From positions 4,431,756-4,495,755 of the forward strand of contig OY754990.1 of the NCBI GenBank assembly GCA_963576475.1: a stretch of DNA of 64,000 bases, in the 5' to 3' direction. This document shows positions 52,905 through 63,752 of the stretch, one piece after another. Numbering within the stretch: position 1 is the stretch's first letter; every line of letters starts with the position of its first letter. A program made the position numbers and the translations under genes. The notes beneath the pieces are model-generated. The model worked only from the letters and a program-made list of their open reading frames with translations. It was not told the origin of the DNA and ran no database searches. Source of the stretch: Molanna angustata (taxonomy: Eukaryota; Arthropoda; Insecta; Trichoptera; Molannidae).

Positions 52905-53062
52905 ATGAACACTTCCTTGCAACCTGCGCAAGTGGCGAGTTTATTGCCATATGGCAATTTCTTCCAAGTAAACAGTGTTTCCAGCCCAGAGAAGCAATAT
53001 TTGCGTGAGAAATAAATTTAAATAAATTTCTCTTCTGCTGGGAATCGAACCCAGGAAGTTAC
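52905..53062 (-). mobile_element. SINE family 2, intact copy
   Basis: On the minus strand: a B-box-like CTGGGTTCGATTCCCAGCAG, AAGAGAAATTTATTTAAATT, GCTTCTCTGGGCTGGAAACA, TGCCATATGGCAATAAACTC, GCCACTTGCGCAGGTTGCAA. It ends in TTATTATTATT (52902-52912 on plus). It serves as the empty-site reference for the MITE at 22331-22557. Confidence 0.8.
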
Positions 53063-53300
53063 GCGTTAGTAAGGGTAAATATCGTATGCGTTAAAAAAGG
53101 TTTTACGTAATTTAAATTATCGGAAACCCCAAATTTGTTGATTTTTTGCATTTTTAAGAACAAACCTTTTTTGAAATTTAAAAACTTTATCGGTCATTCA
53201 CTTTGATTTTATGCACTCTTTAAGCACATAAAAGATTTATTTCTCTACGACATATGGTTATGGAGTAATTAAAAAAAAATGCTGTATAAAAGGATATTTT
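53046..53300. repeat. Dispersed repeat, inverted copy of 3168-3432
   Basis: GTTAGTAAGGGTAAATATCG, CCCCAAATTTGTTGATTTTT and AGCACATAAAAGATTTATTT read in reverse at 3168-3432. It runs into the foldback complex at 53292. Confidence 0.7.
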
Positions 53301-54266
53301 TAATAGATTTTTAATTATCTCAATAGAGACGAAGTTGGAATATTTATTGTAGGAGAACCGGAAAATCAAGGCAACTACAGGGCTTACGACCTGTCATCGG
53401 CTGGTTTACGTGATCACTTTATGCGCTTGCGCAACGTTCACCAATTATGCCTTTTTAATGAGATCCCTATCAATTCAATTTTGAAAGTTCTATATATTGT
53501 AATACTGAAATTCTTTTCGCTTGAAAATAAGGAATTTTTACTACAGCCATCTATGGGTGAAATTATGAACAACAATCTGATTATTTTTTATTTATTTTGT
53601 TGCAACGCCATCTATTGAGAGAATTGGTTTTTTGTAAATAATGAAAGCTACAATTCTTATATCTGAGGTGACAATGCATTTTTCGCATGGAAGTCACCCC
53701 TGACTTGCGCCAGACTTATAAGGTCATTTTTGTCTTATTTACCTACTTGTACCAATGTGTAGGTAATCGAATATTTTTTATTATTGCATATGCGCAAACA
53801 TTGGATTTTTTCCCTGTCGGGAGTCAAAGATATTTTTTAACGGATTTTTAATTATCTCAATAGAGACGAAGTCGGAATATTCATTGTAGGAGAACCGGGA
53901 AATAATTTTCATAATTTAAAAATAAAGTTCATAATTTCACCCATAGATGGCTGTAGTAAAAATTCCTTATTTTCAAGCGAAAAGAATTTCTGTATTACAA
54001 TATATAGAACTTTCAAAATTGAATTGATAGGGATCTCATTAAAAAGTCATAATTGGTGAACGTTGCGCAAGCGCATAAAGTGATCACGTAAACCAGCCGA
54101 TGACAGGTCGTAAGCCCTGTAGGTGCCTTGATTTCCCGGTTCTCCTACAATAAATATTCCAACTTCGTCTCTATTGAGATAATTAAAAATCTGTTAAAAA
54201 ATATCTTTGACTCCCGACAGGGAAAAATCCAATGTTTGCGCATATGCAATAATAAAAAATATTCGA
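53292..54266. repeat. Foldback/MITE complex with two nested inverted repeats
   Basis: Arms 53292-53570 and 53928-54208 (about 280 bp) are near-identical inverted repeats, with only a handful of differences. A second pair, 53767-53902 and 54132-54266 (about 135 bp), bounds a 500-bp element whose outer part reads TTTTCCCTGTCGGGAGTCAA and inner part TCTCAATAGAGACGAAG. The simplest reading is one complete MITE (53767-54266) with a partial, inverted second copy on its left. No ORF is conserved; the 65-aa frame at 53421 lies in an arm. Confidence 0.85.
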
Positions 54267-54285
54267 TATTTTTAATATTTTTTTA

Positions 54286-54432
54286 TGGGAATTTAGGCTG
54301 AATTTTAAAATTGTGTGACCAACATTCATTAGAGAAATGTTGAAAAGACTTATACTATTTTTTCTAGAAACACACTGTTTAACATATTTGAGGGATTTGG
54401 TTTGAAAGTGAGGTGTTTAGGTTTATATAGCC
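54286..54432 (+). repeat. Unoccupied copy of the repeat split at 1927-3168
   Basis: Reads GGCTGAATTTTAAAATTGTG, GAGAAATGTTGAAAAGACTT, AAACACACTGTTTAACATAT, GTGAGGTGTTTAGGTTTATA without interruption. 54440-54500 then carries a decayed LINE 3' end (GGTTCTCCCTGCTTACCCTG, ATGGCGTGACT). Confidence 0.8.
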
Positions 54433-54504
54433 CCTTAATAATGTAAAAGTGAAATGTTTGGTTCTCCCTGCTTACCCTGCAAGAGATATGGCGTGACTAT
54501 AGTA

Positions 54505-54960
54505 GGAACTTATGCGTTCAAAAATTCAATTGGCTGTTCCCAAAATACAATTAGTGGTATTAGTAATTTGTTTTTATACGGGTAGTCAGATATAATATCA
54601 ACTCAAATTCAAGTAAATAATTATTATCTTTATGAGGCAGGGTTGCCAATATAAAATTGATTAAGTTGCTGTGGTGAGACCGTGAGAAAGTATTTTATAA
54701 ACGAGTGGGTTGTGGCCAACGCTATACTCATCATTACCGTGTCAGTCCATAAATTATTAAAATTTTCACATGTTTGTTTTTATCTAAATCTATATATTTA
54801 TATTTTATCTGAATCTATATTTTATGTTTTTATATTTCATCAATGTCTATATTTTTATTTGTTTCTATATTTCAACTTTGTAGGTAATTAATTATTGTAA
54901 GTGTACATTGTAACAAGTAAATGGTTTATGCCGTATATTTTGTAAATAAATAAATAAAAA
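54505..54960. other. AT-rich; repeat-like fragments only
   Basis: AAACGAGTGGGTTGTGGCCA at 54699-54718 resembles TAAACGAGAGGGTTGTGGCC at 61637 and the units at 62816 and 63995. It ends with TTTTGTAAATAAATAAATAA near 54940, a LINE-like tail. No gene. Confidence 0.45.
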
Positions 54961-55039
54961 AAATTATATGGAAAATTTTCAACATTTTCATGAAATGAGT
55001 TTGTTCAATTATTTTTTATTTAAATATTTTATTATGAAA

Positions 55040-55375
55040 ACTTGATAATTCATCAATGCCATTTTATGAAAGTGATGTGCCTTTAAAGCAATTTGTAATT
55101 AAAAAAAATCATTTTAAATTTCCTGAGCTTGGGGTCACTTTGAAATATTTAACGTTTAAAAAAATTGAGAAGCACTATTCGGATATCCTTCAAAATCTAA
55201 TGGGGTCTAAGCGAGTATTTGATATGCAAATTTACAAAATTTGAAAATAATCGAATGAGTACTTTAGTCTATAATTGATAAAGTAAAATAAACACGCGGT
55301 ACATAGCACACGTACACACACAAATACAGATACATTGTGATGATACTTTTAGAATACAATCTCAGCATAATACTA
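55040..55375. repeat. Dispersed repeat, inverted copy of 51810-52180
   Basis: ATGCCATTTTATGAAAGTGA, GCACTATTCGGATATCCTTC, TAATGGGGTCTAAGCGAGTA and TATAATTGATAAAGTAAAAT mirror 52160-51810. The opening part also resembles 26470-26535. Confidence 0.7.
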
Positions 55376-55793
55376 GTTGATAATATGCAATAAAAAAATA
55401 GCTACAAAAATTGCGAAATCATCTCCCAAACCTATATGAAACGTCGTGATTATTCATAAATAACGTTTCCATTGGATAAAAAATAAAATTCAATCATAAT
55501 TTAATAATGTATCTACAAATCAAATATGTATCATTCATAAAAAAATATAACTTGGTGTTTACACACCAAAAAACCTTATCTTTTATAGTACCGCCAAAAC
55601 AATTTTTGTATATCTGTTAACCCTTCGATGGATGCATATGATTTATTAGTGACAGATTTCACAGTGCCAAATTTAACTATCTTGACAGACAATACCAACG
55701 CCTCATATATTACTTCCGATTCTATAACTTTTTTAAGAACGTTCCGGCTAAAATAGGTGCGTTCATTATTCCATTTAGTCCAAGTTGATATTA

Positions 55794-56171
55794 CCCCCTA
55801 TTCAGTAACTATTGTTACTAAAATAGGAACGTTCTAAAATTGTAGATTTTAGATTTATGGTCTTATTTCAGCGTTATAAAATATAAACTTGGACTAAATG
55901 GAATAGGAACGTACCTATATTGGCCGGGACGTTCTTAAAAAGTTACTGAATCAGACGTATTATGAATAATTATGAAAATTATGAAATTTTCATAATTATT
56001 CAAAATACGTCTAGTTCAGTAACTTTTTAAGAACGTTCCGGCCAATATAGGTATGTTCCTATTCCATTCAATTTAAATTTATATTTCATAACGCTGAAAT
56101 AAGACCGTAAATCTAAAATCTACAATTTTAGAACGTTCCTATTTTATTTACAATAGTTACTGAATAGGGGG
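55794..56171. repeat. Palindromic MITE, 378 bp, essentially all TIR
   Basis: The two ~188-bp halves are inverted copies of each other. The ends are CCCCCTATTCAGTAACTATT and AATAGTTACTGAATAGGGGG, the inner parts ACGTTCTTAAAAAGTTACTG and CAGTAACTTTTTAAGAACGT, and the centre is near 55983 (ATTATGAAATTTTCATAATT). TA flanks both ends (55792-55793 and 56172-56173), within a longer TATTA match. 55735-55790 directly to the left is a third, partial arm. Other copies: 5440-5685 and 22722-22925. No autonomous partner is visible. Confidence 0.88.
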
Positions 56172-56289
56172 TATTATATAACACTGAAACAGGAACGTTC
56201 TTACTCCAAGTGAGTTACGAATTAGTCCAATTCCCTATTCTATAACCACATTTTAGTCGAATCAACTGTCAAAACGTTCCTAATTTTAA

Positions 56290-56595
56290 TTTTAGTTCAC
56301 ACCTAATTGGAAGCGTACTAGTTATTTTCACAGCAGTCCTGGATATTTTAGTTAAGTTGAAAACATCAGTTATGTACGGAAAAAATAAAAATGGATAATT
56401 TACATGTGTTGCGTTATGTCAAAGATAGAAACCAATGAATATTAGTACAGATCAATTTAAATGTTAGGTTAGGCGATATGAAATAAATAAACATGGCCGA
56501 ACAGAGCGCAGTACGCATGCGTAGTCAGCTCCATAGACAATTTGAGTGGAGAGTTTATTGTAGCCCGCAAGTCACTCGTTTTTTTTTTTTTTTTT
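56290..56595. other. No feature supported
   Basis: No ORF and no clear terminal repeats; a T-run of about 17 at 56580-56596 borders the next repeat. Confidence 0.4.
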
Positions 56596-56599
56596 TAAA

Positions 56600-56860
56600 T
56601 AATTAAAATGGAATTGCTGTGTGAAGTACCGGCTTAAAATAGTGCTTCCACTCTTTTTATACTTTCATTTTCGGGTGTACCGTAAGAGCCAGGTAATCGA
56701 AAATACTACAGGCAAAATAATACCTCACATAGTTTAGCAATGAGGTGAAACGAGACTAGTGTGTGGGCATACACGCATTTATCGTAGTTCCTTTTTGATA
56801 AAGTAATGCACATCCGCAAAATTGTCACTGGTTACCCCACATAACATGATGATATGTATA
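56600..56860. repeat. Dispersed repeat, copy of 25220-25500
   Basis: See the shared blocks given for 25220-25500. 56870-57440 after it is AT-rich. 57200-57360 contains AGATTCGACTAAAATTTTTA-type sequence seen in no other place in the window, and 57385-57445 is a scrap of the 55040 repeat. Confidence 0.55.
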
Positions 56861-57474
56861 TTAAATGGAATTTCATCGAGTACCGTCGAAAAGTTAGATT
56901 TAATTTAAATTTGTATATTTTATACTCGGCTGTCGGAGGGTTAAATAAACTATAATTTGAGATTTAGAAACTATCATAAGACAATTATAATAAATAGATA
57001 ACCTATGTTGTAACTAAATATAGACAAAAAAAGATGATATACATTTTATCTATGTTTAATAACCTTCCTTAGTTAATTAAATATTTGGTTAATTTTTTAT
57101 CAGTCATCCAGTCAATTACATTTACATTGCAATGAGTGTAAAAATATATGACTACAATCACGCCTAGTCCCTATATAAATATCATGTACTTATACTATAA
57201 TAGGCCCTATTCAGATTCGACTAAAATTTTTATACGGAATTTTAGTAGTTTAGTTGTAAGTTTACTGCATTTATACGGGACTCTATTTCGTCACACCGAG
57301 CGGATGAAATCCTTTTACACAAGTCGCCCGTTGGTTATAGACGTTTTCGTACTGTGAAACGAATCAGAATTGGACATAATATCAAAAGTTTGGGTTCAAA
57401 GCGAGTATTAGATATACATATTTGCAAAATTTGAAAAGAATCGATCACCGTAGTTGCAATCTGAGTGTTGGAAA

Positions 57475-58085
57475 TGACGCAATAGAGCAAGAGACGCAAT
57501 TTAAATATCTAAGGATCGAGATGGCATGTCACAATGATCTGTATGGAGAAGTGACACAGCAAGCACACAAGGCCGCACCAATCTAGCTCGGGCTGTCTGA
57601 GGGAAATTATATGGAAGAATAAACACATGAGCACCAAGGGCAAAATTAGGATCTACAAAACATGCGTCAGACCTATCCTAACATACGCTAGCATTGAATC
57701 CAAACCTGATACGCTCAGTACTAAAAAACTCCTGCACACCAGCGAAATGAAAATACTGCGATATATAGCTGGCAAAAGTCTTCGTGATAGTCAGAAATAC
57801 AGATGTCCGAAGAATCTGCGAAGCTGAGGACATCGTAAGATGGGAGCGCCAAAGGAGAAGGTACTGGAACGAACACATCAGCCGTATGTCCGAAGATAGG
57901 ATCCCAAAGATAGTCCGAGACAACGTACCGGAGGTGTCTAGACCACTAGAACGCCCACCAAAAATATGACGAGATAGATAGCAGTCCACGTCACAGGAAG
58001 TGAATGATGCAGGCTGGATCCTCGCGGCGCGCGACGAGTCACCGTCGAGCGAGACATTAAGGCGCTTGCCCTGCTCTTCCATAGG
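57475..58085 (+). mobile_element. RTE-type LINE, C-terminal third, frameshifted
   Basis: Across frames: EQETQFKYLRIEMACHNDLY then GEVTQQAHKAAP; GKIRIYKTCVRPILTYASIE; TSEMKILRYIAGKSLRDSQK; then in another frame VRRICEAEDIVRWERQRRRY, WNEHISRMSEDRIPKI and SRPLERPPKI; then SQEVNDAGWILAARDESPSS. The order FKYLG, LTYAxE, EMKILRxIAGKSLRD and RRRYWNEHISRM is the RTE thumb and tail. At least two frameshifts and several stops. The 134-aa minus-strand frame is a shadow. Confidence 0.85.
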
Positions 58086-58109
58086 TAATAATTATTGAAG
58101 GGGGCACTG

Positions 58110-58600
58110 ATTTCAAGTGTCCATGTTTCTACACCATATCAGAAAGAGCCCATCGACTCCACCTCCCAACTTATGACCTTCGATAAACAAGTCCTCACAA
58201 TTCCGTTTTGGCGGTAGCTCTTTGTCTCCTATATACTACGCCCATAAAGTCTAGGTTCCCCTGGAAGCAGTCCGTCCATCTTAGCTTGGTTCTCCTCAGC
58301 TGACGCTGCGCCTGGCGTGGAAATCGAAGAACTGAACAGGCTTAGCGAAGGCTCCCTGTGGTAGTCTAGTGTACCGTGGCGCTGTCGGGAGGGTAACCCT
58401 CGCCATGATTGACGGGCCTCCACGATTGTGGTTGGACTATTAATGGTAGTGGTATGAAATATGCATGATAGTAGTTCTTGTTTCGTCCGGCGAGCAGCCG
58501 CTCCGGAGATGAACAGAACGCTTGTTTCTATAACATTCCCAATGGAGTGGGGTAGGTGACTGCGACTTTCCTAAATACGCCATACACCCTTCATGGTCTA
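58110..58600. other. GC-richer block, probably non-coding LINE sequence
   Basis: 58118-58150 on the minus strand reads YGVETWTL, a scrap of RTE C-terminus. 58200-58600 is GC-richer (GGGAGGGTAACCCTCGCCAT, TTGACGGGCCTCCACGATTG, AACATTCCCAATGGAGTGGG) and shares GAACAG...TTCTATAAC with the island at 4495-5035. I suspect 5' UTR or 5' ORF of a non-LTR element, unproven. 58600-59080 is unremarkable. Confidence 0.4.
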
Positions 58601-59104
58601 TGGTGAAGGACTCTCATAGCGGGCAGTTCTATCCACGTTTCCAAACCATCTGACAAATTATTGACATCACCATAAAATGTTTAACTAGTTTATCTAAGTA
58701 ACAATTAACACTTTTAACTAGATGCAATTAGTGATATGTGATAATTGAGTTATTTTGTGTCGTTTCTTTCATTGGACTGACTGACTAACCAACTGTTCAT
58801 TGGTAGTTTAGTTAAGTGACTTACTGACACTGGACTAAATAGGTTATGACATTTTTTAAATAGCCAGTATTATATATCCTTGACTCATGCGCAGACTCGA
58901 TTTTGTATGTATAAACACCGTAGGAGAAGATTCGAGTTTGTTCTTCTTGCTCCTAACGGACAGTTTGGGACCATAGCACCAAGCTCATCATAATTTAACG
59001 CCAACTTAATGAATAACGCTGCATCCAGAATCCCAAACCACTGCTTCAAATTTTTAAAAGGTATGCATAAGTGTTACATTTACTTAGTAGAAAGAAAACA
59101 GAGT

Positions 59105-59816
59105 ACCACTACTTACCGTTTGAAAATTCAAATGCTGCCACTCCCGTAACGCAAATGGATGGAAAAGCTCTACCAAATAGTGAATCCTTTAAGTACCTGG
59201 GGTCGATGATCCATAGCGACGGAGGCTGTGCAGCGGATGTAACACACCGAATGAATGTGGGATGAATGAAATTTAGGGCTATGACAGGAGTTATGTGTGA
59301 CCCAAAAATCCCAATTAAACTAAAAGGAAAAATATATCAGACAATTGTCAGACCTGCGCTTCTGTATGGCTCCGAATGTTGGACGATGTACAACACCTTC
59401 CATAGGAAAAAAAAATAGGCAAATGGAAACCACCGAGATGCGTATGCTAAGATGGTCAGCGGGGTTGTCTCTAAAAGACAAAATAAAAAGTTCATACATT
59501 CGCGGAAGCTTAGGAGTGACAGGCATTAACAACAAATTAGAAGAAAGACAATTGAGATGGTATGGTCACATATTAAGAAGACCCGAGGATCACATTGTGA
59601 ACCAGGCTATGGCCGTAGACATCCCCCGATCAACGGATAAGGGAAGACCAAAAAATATATGGATGGCGCAAAGGAGTTCACAATTGATGAAACAAGAATT
59701 GACTTTGGAGGCGGCCCAGAACCGAAGAGTTTACAGCTTGAGGACGAGGAGAGCTGACCCCAACAGTCTTCATCGACGATAAGTTGGGAAGAGGCCAGGA
59801 AGAAGAAGAAGAAGCA
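59105..59816 (+). mobile_element. RTE-type LINE, C-terminal part with (GAA)n tail
   Basis: LPNSESFKYLGSMIHSDGGC and AADVTHRMN; IKLKGKIYQTIVRPALLYGS ECWTM; then, after a frameshift near 59400, TTEMRMLRWSAGLSLKDKIK, YIRGSLGVTGINNKLEERQL, RWYGHILRRPEDHIVNQAMA, STDKGRPKNIWMAQRSSQLM. It ends with AGGAAGAAGAAGAAGAAG (59799-59816). The RT catalytic core is lost by 5' truncation. This is an RTE lineage different from those at 57475 and 1150. Confidence 0.87.
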
Positions 59817-59909
59817 TAAGTGTTACATTTAATATAATAATTTAACAGCCAATTACAAGTTTCCGCTGATAGGACATACCGTCGGTTGCAAGATGAAAAA
59901 TATAACATT

Positions 59910-60178
59910 ATCCAACTGTCGATTTGTTCAGGAGAACTTTGTTCTCTTAACATATCGACAATGTATCAAGCCAGAATACGCGAGAATTGTATGGAGAGGT
60001 CTACTTTTTTCACGGCTTTTCCAACTTTGAAGTCAAAAAACACCAACTTAGAGGCTTCGCAGCAAATATGTTCCATACACGGATTTACTCAGAATTAGGA
60101 GTAGAACATTTCGTGTGTCTGTGTGTCTGTGTGTCTGTGTGTCTGTGTGTCTGTGTGTCTGTGTGTCTGTGTGTCTGT

Positions 60179-60232
<54 letters not shown>
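59910..60232 (+). repeat. CAACTGTCGAT-family copy with long (TGTGTGTC)n/(TG)n
   Basis: CCAACTGTCGATTTGTTCAG, a stem AGAACTTTGTTCT with flanking CGAT...ATCGAC, ACACGGATTTACTCAGAATT, GTAGAACATTTCG, and then the family's microsatellite. Here it is expanded to about ten TGTGTGTC units (60112-60190) and a (TG)n of ~45 bp. All frames through it give CVCVSVC or THTHTH peptides. Confidence 0.88.
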
Positions 60233-60233
<1 letters not shown>

Positions 60234-60464
60234 CGCGGCTGCAATAAAGTGCGGACCTTGCCGTGACAAAAACCACGATTGTGCGGACAGACCTCAAAGT
60301 GAGGACGTCCGCATAATAATTAAGCAACGCGTCAAATGTACCGTTAGAATCCTCGCATTCTAAATAGTCTATTGGAGAAATCTTGAGATTTTGGTATTGG
60401 GGTCCCCAAATTCGGTATTTTTGTCATAAAAAGTTAACACATGCTAAACTTTTAGTTCATGCGT

Positions 60465-60650
60465 GTAAACACCACGTGGCGCCACCAGTCCGAAGAGTAC
60501 GAATATATGCGAAAATGCGGACCTTACGTCAAGTCCGCATATTACAATAACAGCATACTTATCTCTGGACCGCGTGTATTCTTTCCGTATAAAAAAATAC
60601 TTCTTGTGTGTAAACGCCAAGTGGCGCGACCAGTCCGAAGAGTATATATA
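60465..60650. repeat. Two copies of a ~45-bp motif around CCAGTCCGAAGAGTA
   Basis: GTGTAAACACCACGTGGCGC then CACCAGTCCGAAGAGTACGA at 60463-60502, and GTGTAAACGCCAAGTGGCGC then GACCAGTCCGAAGAGTATAT at 60607-60646. Between and before them TGCGGACCTT recurs (60251, 60515). The element type is unknown. Confidence 0.55.
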
Positions 60651-61059
60651 TATATACAAAAATGCTTCAGAACTACATTTTCATAGTATTTCAAATAAAA
60701 CCTGTTTTTATGATGAAATACCTACTTATTAAAAAGATAAATTATTGCAATATTCGAAACTAGTTGTGTGCACTCTCTACGTGATACCTACCTGTTGAGA
60801 AATTTATGTAAAATTACGCTAAAAAATTCTTTAATTATGACCAATTTAATTTGGTACTGTAAATTAGTCAAATCCAAGTAGGTATTCATATACCTACATT
60901 TACACATACTCAAGACATCGGCAGTTGGATCTCATGTATTTACATTTAACCTACACAAAACATATAAGATCATTTCAAAACAAGCAACAGTTATAATATA
61001 TATCTATAGTCATATTGTAATTCACGCGATTGTCATAGGTACCATACCATCACGCTGTT

Positions 61060-61390
61060 TACCTATTTGGGGTAGGCAGAGAGGACCGAACACTAGATTC
61101 CTCTATCTTGACATACATTTCTCGATTCATTCACGTTCATGCATCGTGTCATACACGCTCTGCTATTATTCTTACTTCTGACACCTCCATCTTTCAAAAT
61201 TCCATTAATGTGATCGTGCCAACTTTTCCTTGGCCGACCTCTACCTTTCGTTCCTCTTTTATCACCCTTATATACTTTTTTCGTCAGTCGATCATCATTC
61301 ATTCTTTCTACGTGGCTAAACCACCTAAGGGCATTTACTCACGATATCTCTTTCAATCATACATCTCATTTCTTATTCTGTCATAGGTAG
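61060..61390 (-). mobile_element. Common-family LINE C-terminus, unit 1 copy
   Basis: The minus strand reads MNDDRLTKKVYKGDKRGTKG then RGRPRKSWHDHINGILKDGG, VRSKNNSRACMTRC and NVNESRNVCQDRGI stop. It is closest to 45509-45800. The 3' signature is at 61050-61085 (CATCACGCTGTTTACCTATT). Copies at 62240-62573 and 63419-63752 are carried by the later tandem units. Confidence 0.82.
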
Positions 61391-62239
61391 GTACCTACCT
61401 AAATATTACACAAATGTGTATATTAGCCGATCGCGTACCGTACAGCCGAAGTTGAAAAATCGTGCGTTAGATAGTGGTTACCTTTATCACACCTCAAGAA
61501 ATTTATAAAGCGACTTATCAGAAGATATCACCTTTCCAATGGAAACAAAAATCATCGAAATCGGTCAACTTTTGTAAGAATTTTCACTGAACATAAAATC
61601 ACGTCGAATTATTATATGTAACCCAGGTTTTAATAATAAACGAGAGGGTTGTGGCCAACCATCAACTCTCAACTATATGTAAATAGTAAGAGCATATTTG
61701 TCTTCTTGAAAGATTGACAATCAATCCCTCAATATATTTTTATGATGAACATTACTATTAAATTACTAAACACATAAAAATAATCTATAGCCTGAGAGCA
61801 ATTTGAAAGTTTTGATTGATTACGTTCATGTAGATGTCGGTTTTTTATATATAAGTAGGAGATTATTATATGTGTCTAAGTTGTCAATTGAAATGTATTT
61901 ACTTCATTTTTTTGCAAAAAAAGAATTTAGTCACGACCACATTCAATACAAATTGTATGGAAAACGACACGAGGACGCATTGATCGACTTTAGTTTGATT
62001 ATAATAATTTTGAATGATTTATATAGCAACGTCTTCGTGAATGTCTCACCTCAACACCGCTTAACTATTCATATACCTACATTTACACATACTCAAGACA
62101 TCGGCAGTTGGATCTCATGTATTAATATTTAACATACACAAAACATATAAGATCGTTTCATAACAAGCAACAATTATAATATATATCTATAGTCATATTG
62201 TAATTCACGCGATTGTCATAGGTACCATACCATCACGCT

Positions 62240-62573
62240 GTTTACCTATTTGGGGTAGGCAGAGAGGACCGAACACTAGATTCCTCTATCTTGACATACA
62301 TTTCTCGCTTCATTCACGTTCATGCATCGTGTCATACACGCTCTGCTATTATTCTTACTTCTGACACCTCCATCTTTCAAAATTCAATTAATGTGATCGT
62401 GCTAACTTTTCCTTGGCCGACCTCTACCTTTCGTTCCTCTTTTATCACCCTTATATACTTTTTTCGTCAGTCGATCATCATTCATTCTTTCTACGTGGCC
62501 AAACCATCTAATGGCATTTACTCACGATATCTCTTTCAATCATACATCTCATTTCTTATTCTGTCATAGGTAG
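62240..62573 (-). mobile_element. Common-family LINE C-terminus, unit 2 copy
   Basis: Same segment as 61060-61390, carried by tandem duplication and not by retrotransposition. The frame is broken relative to unit one by base changes in the GRPRKSWHDH region (CTAACTTTTCC for CCAACTTTTCC). Confidence 0.82.
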
Positions 62574-63418
62574 GTACCTAAATATTACACAAATGTGTAT
62601 ATTAGCCGATCGCGTAACGTACAGCCGAAGTTGAAAAATCGTGCGTTAGATAGTGGTTACCTTTATCACACCTCAAGAAATTTATAAAGCGACTAATCAG
62701 AAGATATCACCTTTCCAATGGAAACAAAAATCATCGAAATCGGTCAACTTTTGTCAGAATTTTCACTGAACATAAAATCACGTCGAATTATTATATGTAA
62801 CCCAGGTTTTAATAATAAACGAGAGGGTTGTGGCCAACCATCAACTCTCAACTATATGTAAATAGTAAGAGCATATTTGTCTTCTTGAAAGATTGACAAT
62901 CAATCCCTCAATATATTTTTATGATGAACATTACTATTAAATTACTAAACACATAAAAATAATCTATAGCCTGAGAGCAATTTGAAAGTTTTGATTGATT
63001 ACGTTCATGTAGATGTCGGTTTTTTATATATAAGTAGGAGATTATTATATGTGTCTAAGTTGTCAATTGAAATGTATTTACTTCATTTTTTTGCAAAAAA
63101 AGAATTTAGTCACGACCACATTCAATACAAATTGTATGGAAAACGACACGAGGACGCATTGATCGACTTTAGTTTGATTATAATAATTTTGAATGATTTA
63201 TATAGCAACGTCTTCGTGAATGTCTCACCTCAACACCGCTTAACTATTCATATACCTACATTTACACATACTCAAGACATCGGCAGTTGGATCTCATGTA
63301 TTAATATTTAACATACACAAAACATATAAGATCGTTTCATAACAAGCAACAATTATAATATATATCTATAGTCATATTGTAATTCACGCGATTGTCATAG
63401 GTACCATACCATCACGCT

Positions 63419-63752
63419 GTTTACCTATTTGGGGTAGGCAGAGAGGACCGAACACTAGATTCCTCTATCTTGACATACATTTCTCGCTTCATTCACGTTC
63501 ATGCATCGTGTCATACACGCTCTGCTATTATTCTTACTTCTGACACCTCCATCTTTCAAAATTCAATTAATGTGATCGTGCTAACTTTTCCTTGGCCGAC
63601 CTCTACCTTTCGTTCCTCTTTTATCACCCTTATATACTTTTTTCGTCAGTCGATCATCATTCATTCTTTCTACGTGGCTAAACCATCTAAGGGCATTTAC
63701 TCAGGATATCTCTTTCAATCATACATCTCATTTCTTATTCTGTCATAGGTAG
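63419..63752 (-). mobile_element. Common-family LINE C-terminus, unit 3 copy
   Basis: Almost identical to the unit 2 copy, sharing its CTAACTTTTCC change. It shows that unit 3 derives from unit 2, or the reverse, after unit 1 had separated. Confidence 0.82.

Noticed and set aside
57678..58082. 134-codon minus-strand ORF
   Set aside because: Antisense of the RTE C-terminus at 57475-58085.
60048..60363. Cys/Val/Ser and Thr/His repeat ORFs
   Set aside because: Translations of (TG)n and (TGTGTGTC)n microsatellite.
61803..63311. Two identical 109-codon ORFs (MKVLIDYVHV...)
   Set aside because: Identical because of the recent tandem duplication, so identity is no evidence of selection; composition is not protein-like and part of it lies in a CAACTGTCGAT-family end.
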